From positions 1,798,001-1,862,000 of the forward strand of contig CAVZFL010000001.1 of NCBI GenBank assembly GCA_963774555.1: a stretch of DNA of 64,000 nt, given 5' to 3'. A program made the translations under genes and the position numbers. The first letter of the stretch is position 1; each line of letters opens with the position of its first letter. Below are positions 1 to 8,563 of this stretch, in pieces. Origin of the DNA: VRUE01 sp963774555 (GTDB lineage Bacteria; Actinomycetota; Thermoleophilia; Solirubrobacterales; 70-9). Below the pieces are notes generated by a model. That model did not search any database and was not told the DNA's origin. It saw only the letters and a program-made list of their open reading frames with translations.

Positions 1-462
1 GTCGGCATCGTCGACCACATCGAGGACCGCATCGTCGGCCTCAAGGTGCGCGACATCTACGAGGTGCCGGCGGCGGCGATCCTGCTGCCCGCCCATCAGG
101 AGCTGGAGAAGCTGGTCGGCACGATCCACCAGAACCAGTTCAAGCCCGCGCTCGACCAGAAGTGGGCCTACCTCGTCTACGCCGGTCTCTGGTGGGAGCC
201 GCTGCGCACCGACCTCGACGCCTACATGGACGCGGTCAACGCCCAGGTCACCGGCACGATCGGCCTCAAGCTCTACAAGGGCAGCGTGCGGGTCGTCACC
301 CGCTCCTCGCCGAATGCGGTCTACGACGCCGACCTCGCTTCCTTCGCCCAGTCGGGCGGCCTCTTCTCGCAGTCGGCCTCGCCCGGCTTCATCGAGCTCT
401 GGTCGCTGCAGTCGCGGATGGCGCATCGAATCCGCCAGCGCGGGGAAGAGGAGGAGGGATGA
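1..462 (+). CDS. argG: Argininosuccinate synthase, C-terminal part
   Basis: This is the last 153 residues of an ATP-dependent ligase that joins citrulline and aspartate in arginine biosynthesis. The reading frame is open from the window edge, so the start lies outside. The fragment carries family signatures: an EDRIVGLKVRDIYE-like stretch near the edge, then WAYLVYAGLWWEPL, VTGTIGLKLYKGS and a closing GFIELWSLQ. The stop overlaps the next start (ATGA). The family assignment is firm; only the missing N-terminal ATP-binding half limits it. Confidence 0.93.
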   Translation, partial: VGIVDHIEDRIVGLKVRDIYEVPAAAILLPAHQELEKLVGTIHQNQFKPALDQKWAYLVYAGLWWEPLRTDLDAYMDAVNAQVTGTIGLKLYKGSVRVVTRSSPNAVYDADLASFAQSGGLFSQSASPGFIELWSLQSRMAHRIRQRGEEEEG

Positions 463-614
463 GCTACGACAAGCTGGGCAAGGCCGCGATCCGCTTCGCC
501 TTCAGGTACGTGCGCCGCCGCTACCGCCGCGAGATCCGCATCGGCGCCGGAGTGGCGATTGCCGGCGTGGCCGTCGCCGCCTACGTCGCCACCCGCAACG
601 TCCCCGAGGGCTAA
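459..614 (+). CDS. Small single-pass membrane protein
   Basis: A 51-residue protein whose start overlaps the argG stop (ATGA), so the two are probably translationally coupled. It has a basic N-terminal half rich in Arg (RYVRRRYRREIR, residues 17-28) followed by one hydrophobic helix at about 29-43 (GAGVAIAGVAVAAYVA). The positive-inside rule predicts a cytoplasmic N-terminus. I do not recognise a family. A hairpin repeat starts 10 nt after the stop and probably ends this transcript. Confidence 0.6.
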   Translation: MSYDKLGKAAIRFAFRYVRRRYRREIRIGAGVAIAGVAVAAYVATRNVPEG

Positions 615-623
615 CCCCGCCCC

Positions 624-670
624 AGGTGCAACGTTTTGTGGTCCTGCCAGGGGCACAACGCGTTGCACCT
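624..670 (+). repeat. Dispersed hairpin repeat, copy S1
   Basis: Inverted repeat with 10-bp arms AGGTGCAACG / CGTTGCACCT around a 27-nt loop that begins TTTT and contains CCTGCCAGGGG. Two further copies occur at 5846-5892 and 57550-57596. All lie within 16 nt of an upstream stop codon in the same orientation. The outermost pair differs between copies (A-T here, G-C, G-T) but still pairs. It probably acts as a transcription terminator or 3' end processing signal. Confidence 0.7.
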
Positions 671-708
671 TGCTCGGTCGCAAGATCTGTTGCGGCTTAT
701 CGGCAACT

Positions 709-726
709 TGTGAGGGTTTGCTCACA
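709..726. promoter_or_regulatory. Dyad operator candidate upstream of the Rpf-like gene
   Basis: TGTGAG and CTCACA flank a 6-nt centre, giving a perfect dyad 8 bp upstream of a TACCCT -10 box (735-740). The position over the -35 region suits a regulator. It resembles a CRP-type site, but its TGTGA/TCACA spacing is 8 rather than the usual 6, so the cognate protein is unknown. Confidence 0.4.
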
Positions 727-749
727 GAGTCCGCTACCCTCGCCGCTCC

Positions 750-1772
750 GTGGCGTCGACCTTCGCAAAGCCCGGAGGCCGCCTCGGCCTCGGCGTTCTG
801 GCCTGCGCGCTGATCGCGACGGCATCGCTTCTCGCCGCCGGTTCCAAGGCGGCCAACGTCGACGCGCTGCAGGGCAAGGTCTCCGCGGCCCGCGGAGAAG
901 CCAGCGCACTGGTCTCGAAGCTGCAGGCCGCACAGGGCGAACTCGCCGCAGCCGAAGAACAGGCCGCCGCGGCGAGCGCCCGCGAGCGCAAACTCACCGA
1001 CGCTGCTTGCCACCGGGAAGGAACGGGCCGAACGGCTGGCGGCCGAGGTGCGGCAGACGCAGCGCCAGCTGGCGATCGCAGAAGCAGCGTCTCCGCCGCG
1101 CTCGCGGCGCCCTTGCAGAGCGTCTCGTCGCCATTTACGAGAGCGGGCTCCCAGTACGGCCAGCGTAATCCTCGCCTCCAGTGACATCGACGAACTGGCG
1201 ACCCGGACCGAATACCTCGAGCGCATCGAGCAGTCCGACTCCGATCTGGCTGCCCGAGTGGCCCAGGTTCGACGCTCGGTCGCAGCCGCCCTGAAGCGAG
1301 TCGCTGCGCTCAAGGCTCGCGTCGACGCCTACAACGAGCGCCTCGCCGCCGCCCGCTCCGAAATCGCCACGGTCCGCGCCAACGCCGAAGCTGCCGCAGT
1401 CGCAGCTGCACTCGGTCACCGCCGCCCGCGCCGCATCGCTGGCGAAGCTCAAGTCGCAGATCGGCAACTGGGTGCAGCGACATCCAGGAAGCCGAAGCCG
1501 CGATCAGCGCCGCCGAAGCCGAAGGCGAAGTCGAACGCTGGCTCGGCGGCCCCTACTCGATCCCCACCTACATCGTCATGTGCGAGTCCGGCGGCAACTA
1601 CGGCGCCGTCAACCCCTCCAGCGGAGCCGGCGGCGCCTACCAAATCCTGCCGTCCACCTGGCAGCTCTACGGCGGCCAGGGCGAACCCCAGAACGCCTCG
1701 AAGGCCGAACAGGATCGCATCGCCGCCGAAATCTGGGCCGACTCCGGCTCCAGCGCCTGGGTCTGCGGCTAG
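750..1772 (+). pseudogene. Secreted coiled-coil protein with Rpf-like transglycosylase domain, frameshifted
   Basis: The GTG start lies 9 nt after a TACCCT box. A hydrophobic signal segment (about residues 10-30, LGLGVLACALIATASLLAAG) is followed by a long Ala/Glu/Leu coiled coil typical of NlpC/Rpf-type cell wall hydrolases. The C-terminus is a transglycosylase-like domain: MCESGGNYGAVNPSSGAGGAYQ at 1578 onward, then ILPSTWQLYGGQG. The single protein can only be read by crossing several frameshifts near 1002, 1080, 1153, 1398 and 1472. It would remodel peptidoglycan outside the cell. The breaks may be sequence errors, because both ends and the middle remain conserved. Confidence 0.65.
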
Positions 1773-1862
1773 CGTCGCCGAAATACACGACGGAAGGTGC
1801 GCGGAAGACGCTCGAAACCGCGCCGCTCCATCTGCCCTGCTTGGCATGATCGCCAGCAGCCC

Positions 1863-4800
1863 GTGAGCAACGCCACCGCCGTCCATCTCCATGCCCACAG
1901 CGAGTACTCGCTGCTCGACGGCGCACTGCAAGATCGACGCGATGGCGGCGCGCGCCGCGGAGATGGGGCAGCCCGCCCTGGGGCTCACCGACCACGGCGT
2001 GATGAACGGCGCGGTCGATCTCTACAAGGCCTGCAAGAAGCACGGGATCAAGCCGATCGCCGGCTTCGAGGCCTACTTCGTCGACGACGTCAAGACGATC
2101 AAGGAGAAGCCCAAGTACGAGCGCAACCATCTCACCCTGCTGGCCGAGACCGACGCCGGCCTCGCCAACCTGGTCAAGCTCACCTCGGCCGGCTTCCTCG
2201 AAGGCTTCTCGCGCGGCAAGGCCAACGTCGACATGGAGATGCTCGCCGCCCACGCCGAGGGCGTGATCGTCCTCACCGGCTGCCTGCAGTCGCGCTTCTG
2301 CCGGCGCCTGGTCGAAGAGCGCGAGGACGACGCCCGCGCCCACCTCGACGACCTGATCCAGGCCTTCGGTCCCGAGCAGGTCTACTTCGAGGTGCAGAAG
2401 AACGGCATCGCCGAGCAGGACAAGGCCAACGAGGGCATCGTCCGCTTCGCCCGCGAGCTGGGCCGGCCGCTGGTCGGCACCGCCGACGTCCACTACCTGC
2501 GGCGCGAGGACTTCGACAACCACGCGGCGCTGCTCTGCGTGCAGACCAAGTCGACCCTGGAAGCGCCGAAGCTGAGCTTCGACACCAACGAGTTCTACCT
2601 CAAGGACTCCGAGGAAATGACCGCCTCCTTCGCCGAGTGGCCGGAGGCGGTGCCGACGACGCTGGAGATCGCCGAGCGCTGCAACGCCGAGATCGAGCTC
2701 GGCAAGCTGCTGCTGCCGCGCTACCCGACGGCCGACGGCGAGGAGCCCGAGGCGATGCTGCGGCGGATCGCCGAGGAGGGCATGCGCGCCCGCTACGGCG
2801 ACCCGATCCCGGCCGAGGCGCGCGAGCGGCTCGAGTTCGAGCTCGGCGTGATCGAAGAGATGGGCTTCCCGTCCTACTTCCTGATCGTCTGGGACTTCGT
2901 CCGCTACGCCAAGGACAACGGCATCGCCGTCGGCCCCGGCCGCGGCTCGGCCGCCGGCTCGATCGTCGCCTACGCGCTGACGATCACCGACATCGACCCG
3001 CTCGCCAACGACCTGCTCTTCGAGCGCTTCCTCAACCCCGGGCGCAAATCGATGCCCGATATCGACATCGACTTCTCGGTCCGCGGCCGCGAGCGGATGA
3101 TCCGCTACGTCGCCGACAAGTACGGCCGCGAATCGGTCGCCCAGATCATCACCTTCGGCAAGATGGCGCCGCGCGCGGCGACCCGCGACGCCGCCCGTGT
3201 GCTCGGCTTCGACTACGGCAGCGGCGACCGCCTGGCGAAGCAGATCCCGGAGCCGATCATGGGCCGCAGCCCCTCCTTCGCGGAATGCCTCAAGGCGGGC
3301 CAGGAGCTGAAGAAGACCTACGACGCCGAGCCCGAGGCGAAGCGGATCATCGACGTCGCCCAGGGCCTCGAGGGGATCATCCGCAACAACTCGATCCACG
3401 CCGCCGCGGTGGTGATCGCCGACCGCCCGCTGCAGGAGGTGGTGCCGCTGCAGCTGGCCGAGGACAAGACCGCGCCTGCCGCGGCCAACGGCAATGGCAA
3501 CGGCAGCGGCAAGGCCGAGCGCCAGTACAAGATCGTCACCCAGTACTCGATGGGCCCGATCGAGGAGATCGGGCTGCTGAAGATGGACTTCCTCGGCCTA
3601 CGCAACCTCGACGTGATCGAGGACGCGATCGACATCATCCGCCGCTCGCGCGACGAGGAGGTCGATATGGAAGCGATCCCGCTCGACGACGCCAAGACCT
3701 ACGCGATGCTCGCCAGCGGCGACTCGACCGGCGTCTTCCAGTTCGAGTCGGACGGGATGCGCGACGCGCTGCGCAAGGTCGGGCCGACCGAGTTCGCCGA
3801 CCTGGTCGCGCTCGGTGCCCTCTACCGGCCCGGCGCGATGGCCTACATCCCCGCCTACGCCAAGGGCAAGAAGGACCCCTCGACCGTGCGCTACCCGGAC
3901 CCGCGCCTGCGCGCGATCACCGAGGAGACCCACGGCTGCGTCGTCTACCAGGAGCAGCTGATGGCGATCGCCCGCGAGATGGCCGGCTTCTCCGGCGCCG
4001 AGGCGGACGACCTGCGCAAGGCGATCGGCAAGAAGAAGCGCGAGCTGATGGCGACGATGAAAGACAAGTTCATGCAGGGCCTGGCGGAATCGAACACGGC
4101 CCCCAAGGTCGCCGCCGACCTCTGGAAGCTGAACGAAGCCGCCGCCGACTACTCCTTCAACAAGTCCCACGCCGCCTGCTACGGGCTGATCTCCTACCGC
4201 ACCGCCTACCTCAAGGCCAACTACCCGGCCGAGTACATGGCGGCGGTGATCTCCTCGGTGATGAACACCAAGGACAAGGTGCCCTTCTTCGTCAACCGCT
4301 GCGAGGAGATGGGGATCGAGGTGCTGCCGCCCGACGTCAACTCCTCCGACCACAGCTTCGTCGTCTCCGAGAACGCGATCCGCTTCGGCCTCGACGCGGT
4401 CAAGAACGTCGGTCACGCCGCGGTCGAGGCGATCCTGCGCGCGCGCGAGGACGGCCCGATCGCCTCGATCTGGGACTTCTGCGAGCGGGTCGACTCACGC
4501 GCGGTGAACAAACGCGCGATCGAATGTCTGATCAAGTGCGGCGCCCTCGACTCGACCGGGGCCAGCCGCAAGGGCATGCTGGAAGCGCTGCCGGCGGCGC
4601 AGTCGGCGGGACAGAAGGCGCAGGAGGACGCGCAGATGGGCCAGGGCTCGATCTTCGACTTCGGCGAGGAGACGAACGGCGCCGGCGCCGCACGCGACCC
4701 AGGCCCACCACCGCCCGCCGATCTCGGCCGGGGAGTTCGAGCGCGCCGAGCTGCTGGCGCTGGAGAAGGAGACGCTCGGCACCTACCTCTCCTCGCACCC

Positions 4801-5407
4801 GCTGACCGAGGTGCGCGGTGCGCTGCGCGCCCGCGTCGACTGCAGCCTGGCCGAGATCGCGAACAAGCAGGACGGCTCCTGGGTGACCGTGGGCGGGATC
4901 GTCACCGAGTGCAAGAAGATCCGCACCAAGAGCGGCAGCCAGATGATGTTCGCCACCCTCGACGACGTCGAGGGCCAGGTCGAGATGCTGGTCTTCAAGG
5001 CGGACGAGGCGGAGAGCGCCCGGACGATCGCGCCCGACGCGATCGTCGTCGTGCGCGGCCGGATCGACCACAAGGATCGCGGCGAGACCAAGCTCGTCGT
5101 CCAGGAGGCCGAGCGCTTCGAACCGGACGCGGCTGAAATCGCCGCCGCTCCATCGGTGCCGAGTGCTCCAAGCGGCCCGGTGGAGGTCGCTGTCGAAGCA
5201 GAGATGTTCACGGAGGCGTTGTTGGAGGAGCTGAAGGCCGTGCTGGAGCACCACAAAGGCGATACCCACGTCCACCTTTCGATCCGCGGCGTGGGCGGCG
5301 AGATGACCCTGCTCAAGTGCGGCGAGGGCTACCGGGTAAAGCCCTCAGGGCGACTGCAGAGCGAGCTCGATCATGTATTGGGATCGGCCGCCGCCCTGGC
5401 TGCCTAG
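1863..5407 (+). CDS. dnaE: DNA polymerase III alpha subunit (two apparent frameshifts)
   Basis: Replicative polymerase of about 1180 residues. An N-terminal PHP domain opens with HLHAHSEYSLLDG (residues 8-20), the proofreading-type metal site of actinobacterial DnaE1. The catalytic aspartate motif PDIDIDF lies near residue 400, and an OB-fold near residues 1005-1085 (SWVTVGGIVTECKKI). The GTG at 1863 is chosen because the PHP domain starts at once after it. Frame changes by +1 near 1926 (GGCGCACTGC, expected DGACKID) and near 4699 (GACCCAGG). Each is repaired by removing one base, so I treat the gene as intact with likely sequence errors. Confidence 0.9.
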
Positions 5408-5419
5408 CCAGTCCAGGGC

Positions 5420-5449
5420 TTGGTTTTCGGGGCACCGCGTCCGTAGACT
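5420..5449 (+). promoter_or_regulatory. Leaderless promoter of the 5456 gene
   Basis: TTGGTT (5420-5425) and TAGACT (5444-5449) are separated by 18 bp. The -10 box ends 6 nt before the ATG, so transcription would start at or next to the start codon. This is one of the clearest examples of the leaderless layout seen across the window. Confidence 0.55.
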
Positions 5450-5455
5450 TTCTCT

Positions 5456-5830
5456 ATGACAGCGATTCGCGAGAAGACCGGCGAGTGTCGCCAGTGCCGC
5501 TCCTTCTGCGACAGGATGGTCGAGCCGCGCGGCTGCGTCGAAATGCACTGCCGCTACCTCTACAGCTTCGTCGACATGCTGACCCAGGTTCAGTACGTCG
5601 GCTGCATGCAGGACGTCTTCTCGGCCAAGGTCGAGCTCGACGCAGTGCTCCAGCCCGGCGGCTTCGGCGGCGTGAAGATGACCGGTGACTCGCTGCCCCA
5701 CTGTCAGTTCACGGTCGAGCGCGCCTACGAGGGTTCTGGCGACTCCTATGACTGCGTCAACCGCCGCTTCTTCGACGCCGCCGACGACGGCCCAGAGGGC
5801 ATCCGGGCCTTCGACCTGCGCGACGTTTAA
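5456..5830 (+). CDS. Conserved-looking Cys-rich protein of unknown function
   Basis: A 124-residue soluble protein with cysteines clustered near the N-terminus (GECRQCRSFCDRM, residues 9-21) and further Cys at about 28, 32, 50, 83 and 100. The spacing CxxC-x3-C suggests metal or redox function, but I do not recognise the family. There is no signal peptide or membrane helix. It is preceded by its own promoter and followed by hairpin repeat S2, so it appears to be a single-gene transcript after dnaE. Confidence 0.65.
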   Translation: MTAIREKTGECRQCRSFCDRMVEPRGCVEMHCRYLYSFVDMLTQVQYVGCMQDVFSAKVELDAVLQPGGFGGVKMTGDSLPHCQFTVERAYEGSGDSYDCVNRRFFDAADDGPEGIRAFDLRDV

Positions 5831-5845
5831 GGCTCCCGCACCCCC

Positions 5846-5892
5846 GGGTGCAACGTTTTCTCCCCCTGTCGGGGGAACAGCGCGTTGCACCC
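5846..5892 (+). repeat. Dispersed hairpin repeat, copy S2
   Basis: Arms GGGTGCAACG / CGTTGCACCC with a loop of TTTTCTCCCCCTGTCGGGGG followed by AACAGCG. It begins 15 nt after the preceding stop. The basal pair is G-C where S1 has A-T, a compensated difference. Confidence 0.7.
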
Positions 5893-5940
5893 GGTCCGGT
5901 TCGCTGGATCGCGACATTGTTCCGTGTAGAATTCCGCGCC

Positions 5941-7239
5941 ATGACTGAGAATTCGGCAGTGGCGGAGGCGGAGGCGGAGGCGCTGGTGGCCGAGGCCGCC
6001 GGAAACGACGGTGCGGCGAGCGAGGGGCCGAAGTTCACCCTCGAGCTGAACCAGGACCAGAAGGACATCCGCGAGTGGGTGCACGGCTTCGCCGAGGGCG
6101 TCGTCCGTCCCGCGGCGGAGGAATGGGACGAGCGCGAGGAGACGCCGTGGCCGGTGATCCAGGAGGCCGCCAAGATCGGCCTCTACGGCTTCGAAGCGCT
6201 GGGCCAGTTCTGGGCTGACGAGACCGGCCTCACCCTGCCGATTGCCAACGAGGAGCTCTTCTGGGGCGATGCCGGCATCGGCATGGCGATCATGGGCACC
6301 TCGCTCGCGGTCGCCGCGATCTTCGGGCAGGGGACCCCGGAGCAGATGGGCGAGTGGATTCCGCAGTGCTTCGGCACCGCCGACGATCCCAAGGTCGCCG
6401 CTTTCTGCTCCTCGGAGCCCGATGCCGGCTCCGACGTCTCCGCGATCCGCACCACCGCCAAGTACGACGAGGCGACCGACGAGTGGGTGCTGAACGGCCA
6501 GAAGGCCTGGGCGACCAACGGCGGCATCGCCGACGTCCACGTCGTCATCGCCACCGTCGACCGCGAGCTGCGCTCGCGCGGCCACGCCGCTTTCGTCATC
6601 CCGCCCGGCACCAAGGGCTGCGAGCAGGGCGCCAAGGTGAAGAAGCACGGCCTGCGCGCCTCGCACACCGCCGACGTCCACCTCGACGACTGCCGGATCC
6701 CGGGCTCATGCCTGCTGGGCGGCAAGGAGAAGCTCGACGAACGCCTCGCCCGCGTGCGCGAGGGCAAGCGCTCCAAGTCGCAGGCGGCGATGCAGACCTT
6801 CGAGGCCAGCCGCCCGACCGTCGGCGCCCAGGCGCTCGGCATCGCCCGCGCCGCCTACGAGTACGCGCTCGGCTACGCCAAAGAGCGCCAGCAGTTCGGC
6901 CGCGCGATCATCGAGAACCAGTCGATCGCCTTCACCCTCGCCGACATGAAGCTGGAGATCGACGCCGCCCGGCTGCTCGTCTGGCGCGCCGCCTGGATGG
7001 GGCGCAACGGCCAGAAGTTCGAGAACGCCGAGGGCTCGATGTCAAAGCTCAAGGCCGGCGAGGTCGCCGTCTGGTCGACCGAGCGGGCGATCCAGATCCT
7101 CGGCGGCAACGGCTACACCCGCGAGTTCCCGGTCGAGCGCATGCACCGCGACGCCAAGATCTACACGATCTTCGAGGGCACCTCAGAGATCCAGCGCCTG
7201 GTCATCTCCCGCGCGATCTCCGGCGTCCACGTCCAGTAG
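5941..7239 (+). CDS. Acyl-CoA dehydrogenase
   Basis: FAD enzyme of 432 residues that introduces the alpha-beta double bond in an acyl-CoA. It has the N-terminal helical domain, the FAD-binding FCSSEPDAGSDVSAIRT segment (about residues 156-172), the ASHTADVHLDDC segment and the C-terminal IQILGGNGYTREFPVER motif. The catalytic base candidate is Glu in IFEGTSEIQ at about residue 412. An Ala/Glu-rich extension of about 35 residues precedes the domain. A TAGAAT box ends 8 nt before the ATG, implying a leaderless mRNA. The substrate chain length cannot be read from the sequence. Confidence 0.92.
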   Translation: MTENSAVAEAEAEALVAEAAGNDGAASEGPKFTLELNQDQKDIREWVHGFAEGVVRPAAEEWDEREETPWPVIQEAAKIGLYGFEALGQFWADETGLTLPIANEELFWGDAGIGMAIMGTSLAVAAIFGQGTPEQMGEWIPQCFGTADDPKVAAFCSSEPDAGSDVSAIRTTAKYDEATDEWVLNGQKAWATNGGIADVHVVIATVDRELRSRGHAAFVIPPGTKGCEQGAKVKKHGLRASHTADVHLDDCRIPGSCLLGGKEKLDERLARVREGKRSKSQAAMQTFEASRPTVGAQALGIARAAYEYALGYAKERQQFGRAIIENQSIAFTLADMKLEIDAARLLVWRAAWMGRNGQKFENAEGSMSKLKAGEVAVWSTERAIQILGGNGYTREFPVERMHRDAKIYTIFEGTSEIQRLVISRAISGVHVQ

Positions 7240-7266
7240 CTGATCACAAGATTTGACGGCGGGAGA

Positions 7267-7292
7267 GCGGGGGCCGCGCAAGCGGGCCCCCG
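7267..7292 (+). terminator. Probable terminator after acyl-CoA dehydrogenase
   Basis: GGGGGCCGC and GCGGGCCCCC pair around GCAA, about 30 nt after the stop. No T-run follows, as is common in GC-rich actinobacteria. Confidence 0.5.
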
Positions 7293-7318
7293 TCGCCTGC
7301 CTCGAGCGCCTATTGGTA

Positions 7319-7475
7319 GGAGGAGCTCGGTTGGTCTCTGAGTGAATTGATGTCGCACGCGCACGCTCCGCGTGCGCTTAGCGACGATGTTGGAGCGCGG
7401 CTGACGCCGCGCAAGTAGCAGATTGCATATGGCGGCCTGCGGCCACATTCACTCAGAGACCAACCGGGCTCCTCC
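7319..7475. repeat. Long structured inverted repeat, element A
   Basis: A 29-bp stem pairs 7319-7347 with 7447-7475 (28 Watson-Crick pairs plus one G-U). It encloses a 99-nt multibranched loop containing hairpins at 7352-7385 (nested GTCGC/GCGAC and GCGCACGC/GCGTGCGC), 7395-7412 (GCGCGGC-TGAC-GCCGCGC) and 7434-7444. The inner loop is homologous to the reverse complement of element B (shared GAATTGA, GCGCGGCTGrCGCCGCGC, GATTGCAT and ACATTC), but the stem arms are unrelated. No gene is visible in 7240-7699; it holds the terminator and these two elements. Confidence 0.75.
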
Positions 7476-7557
7476 CGTCCACACGGGTGGCAGACGACGA
7501 CGGCCGGATGAGCTGTGAGCTTGTTCAGCTCGAAACGGTGAGCGGGCCGCATCGAGG

Positions 7558-7701
7558 GAGGGATGGCGGTGGCCCTCTTCGGGAATGTCGCGAAGCGGCG
7601 GAAATGCAATCCGGTTCTGCGCGGCGCCAGCCGCGCACCAGATTCACCTCAGCGCGAAGCGCTGGGGTGTCAATTCCCGAAGAGGGCCACCGCCATCCCT
7701 C
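7558..7701. repeat. Long structured inverted repeat, element B
   Basis: A perfect 28-bp stem pairs 7558-7585 with 7674-7701 around an 88-nt loop. The loop holds two perfect hairpins (TGCGCGGC-GCCA-GCCGCGCA and CAGCGC-GAA-GCGCTG). It is an inverted relative of element A. Its right arm runs into the stop codon of nfo, so it would also form the 3' end of the nfo transcript. Confidence 0.75.
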
Positions 7702-8563
7702 ACCCCTTACGTCTCTTGAGCCCAGCTTTCCTAAGGCGCTTCGCAGCCGCCACTTCTTTCTTGTCTGGCCCTTTCTTGGCTGGACCAGGCGTCTCAAGAG
7801 TGGCCGGCAGGCCCTCGAAGCGGGGCTCGGAGAGGAAGGCGGCGAGGCCCTGCTTGCCCATCTCGCCCTTGCCGAGGTTGGCGTGGCGGTCGCGGCAGGA
7901 GCCGAGCGGGGCGGCGGCGTCGTTGACGTGGAGGCAGCGGAGGCGGTCGAGGCCGACCTTGGCGTCGGCTTCGTCGACGACGGCGGCCAGGTGCGCCTCG
8001 TCGGTGACGTCGTAGCCCTGGACGAAGAGGTGGCAGGAGTCGAGGCAGAGGCCGAGGCGCTTGCCGCTGCCGGCGAGCTCGATCAGCTCGGCCGTCTGGT
8101 CGAAGTCGCGGCCGAGCAGGCCTTTGTGGCCGGCGGTCTGCTCGAGCAGGAGGTTGCAGCGATCGCTGTCTTTGAGCGCGGCGGCGATCGTCTTGCCGGC
8201 CCGTTTCATCGACGGTCCCAGCGGCTCTTTCACCTGGGCCCCCGGGTGGAGGACAACGCCGGCGGCGCCGATCTCGTCGCCGATCCGCAACGCGTGCGTC
8301 AGCGACGCCAACGACTTCTTGCGCAGCTCCTTGTCTTTGCTGGCGCAATTGATCAGGTAAACGGCGTGGATCACCACCGCTTCGACCGGCGAACCCGCCA
8401 TCGCCTCCTTGAAAGCGGCGAAGTCCTCCGGCCCGTATTTGGTCGGCCGCCACATCCGCGGGCTCTGGTTGAAGATCTGAATCGATTCGCAACCGCGCTC
8501 GGTCCCGCGCTCGATCGCCTTGTCCAGCCCGCCGGCTGTGGAAACATGCGCCCCGATCAACAT
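7700..8563 (-). CDS. nfo: Deoxyribonuclease IV (AP endonuclease)
   Basis: TIM-barrel endonuclease of 287 residues that cuts at abasic sites in base excision repair. Family metal-site motifs are present: IGAHVSTAGG (residues 3-12), LLLEQTAG, LCLDSCHLFVQGYD and HVNDA followed by GSCRDRHANLGKG. A Lys/Arg-rich tail ends the protein. Its ATG shares the CATG with the gltX start on the other strand. A GGAGGA ribosome-binding site lies 12 nt upstream, inside the gltX coding sequence. Confidence 0.93.
   Translation of the reverse strand: MLIGAHVSTAGGLDKAIERGTERGCESIQIFNQSPRMWRPTKYGPEDFAAFKEAMAGSPVEAVVIHAVYLINCASKDKELRKKSLASLTHALRIGDEIGAAGVVLHPGAQVKEPLGPSMKRAGKTIAAALKDSDRCNLLLEQTAGHKGLLGRDFDQTAELIELAGSGKRLGLCLDSCHLFVQGYDVTDEAHLAAVVDEADAKVGLDRLRCLHVNDAAAPLGSCRDRHANLGKGEMGKQGLAAFLSEPRFEGLPATLETPGPAKKGPDKKEVAAAKRLRKAGLKRRKG

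Noticed and set aside
709..726. CRP binding site upstream of the Rpf-like gene
   Set aside because: The spacing between TGTGA and TCACA is 8 rather than 6, so the CRP assignment is not supported.
1609..3399. Long minus-strand open frame opposite dnaE
   Set aside because: It mirrors the GC-rich dnaE codons and has the Val/Gly/Asp/Ala composition typical of antisense shadows. dnaE is unambiguous.
7240..7700. Protein-coding frames in the 7240-7700 gap
   Set aside because: The frames run through the inverted repeats, lack ribosome-binding or promoter signals and have no recognisable sequence; the region is better explained by structured repeats.
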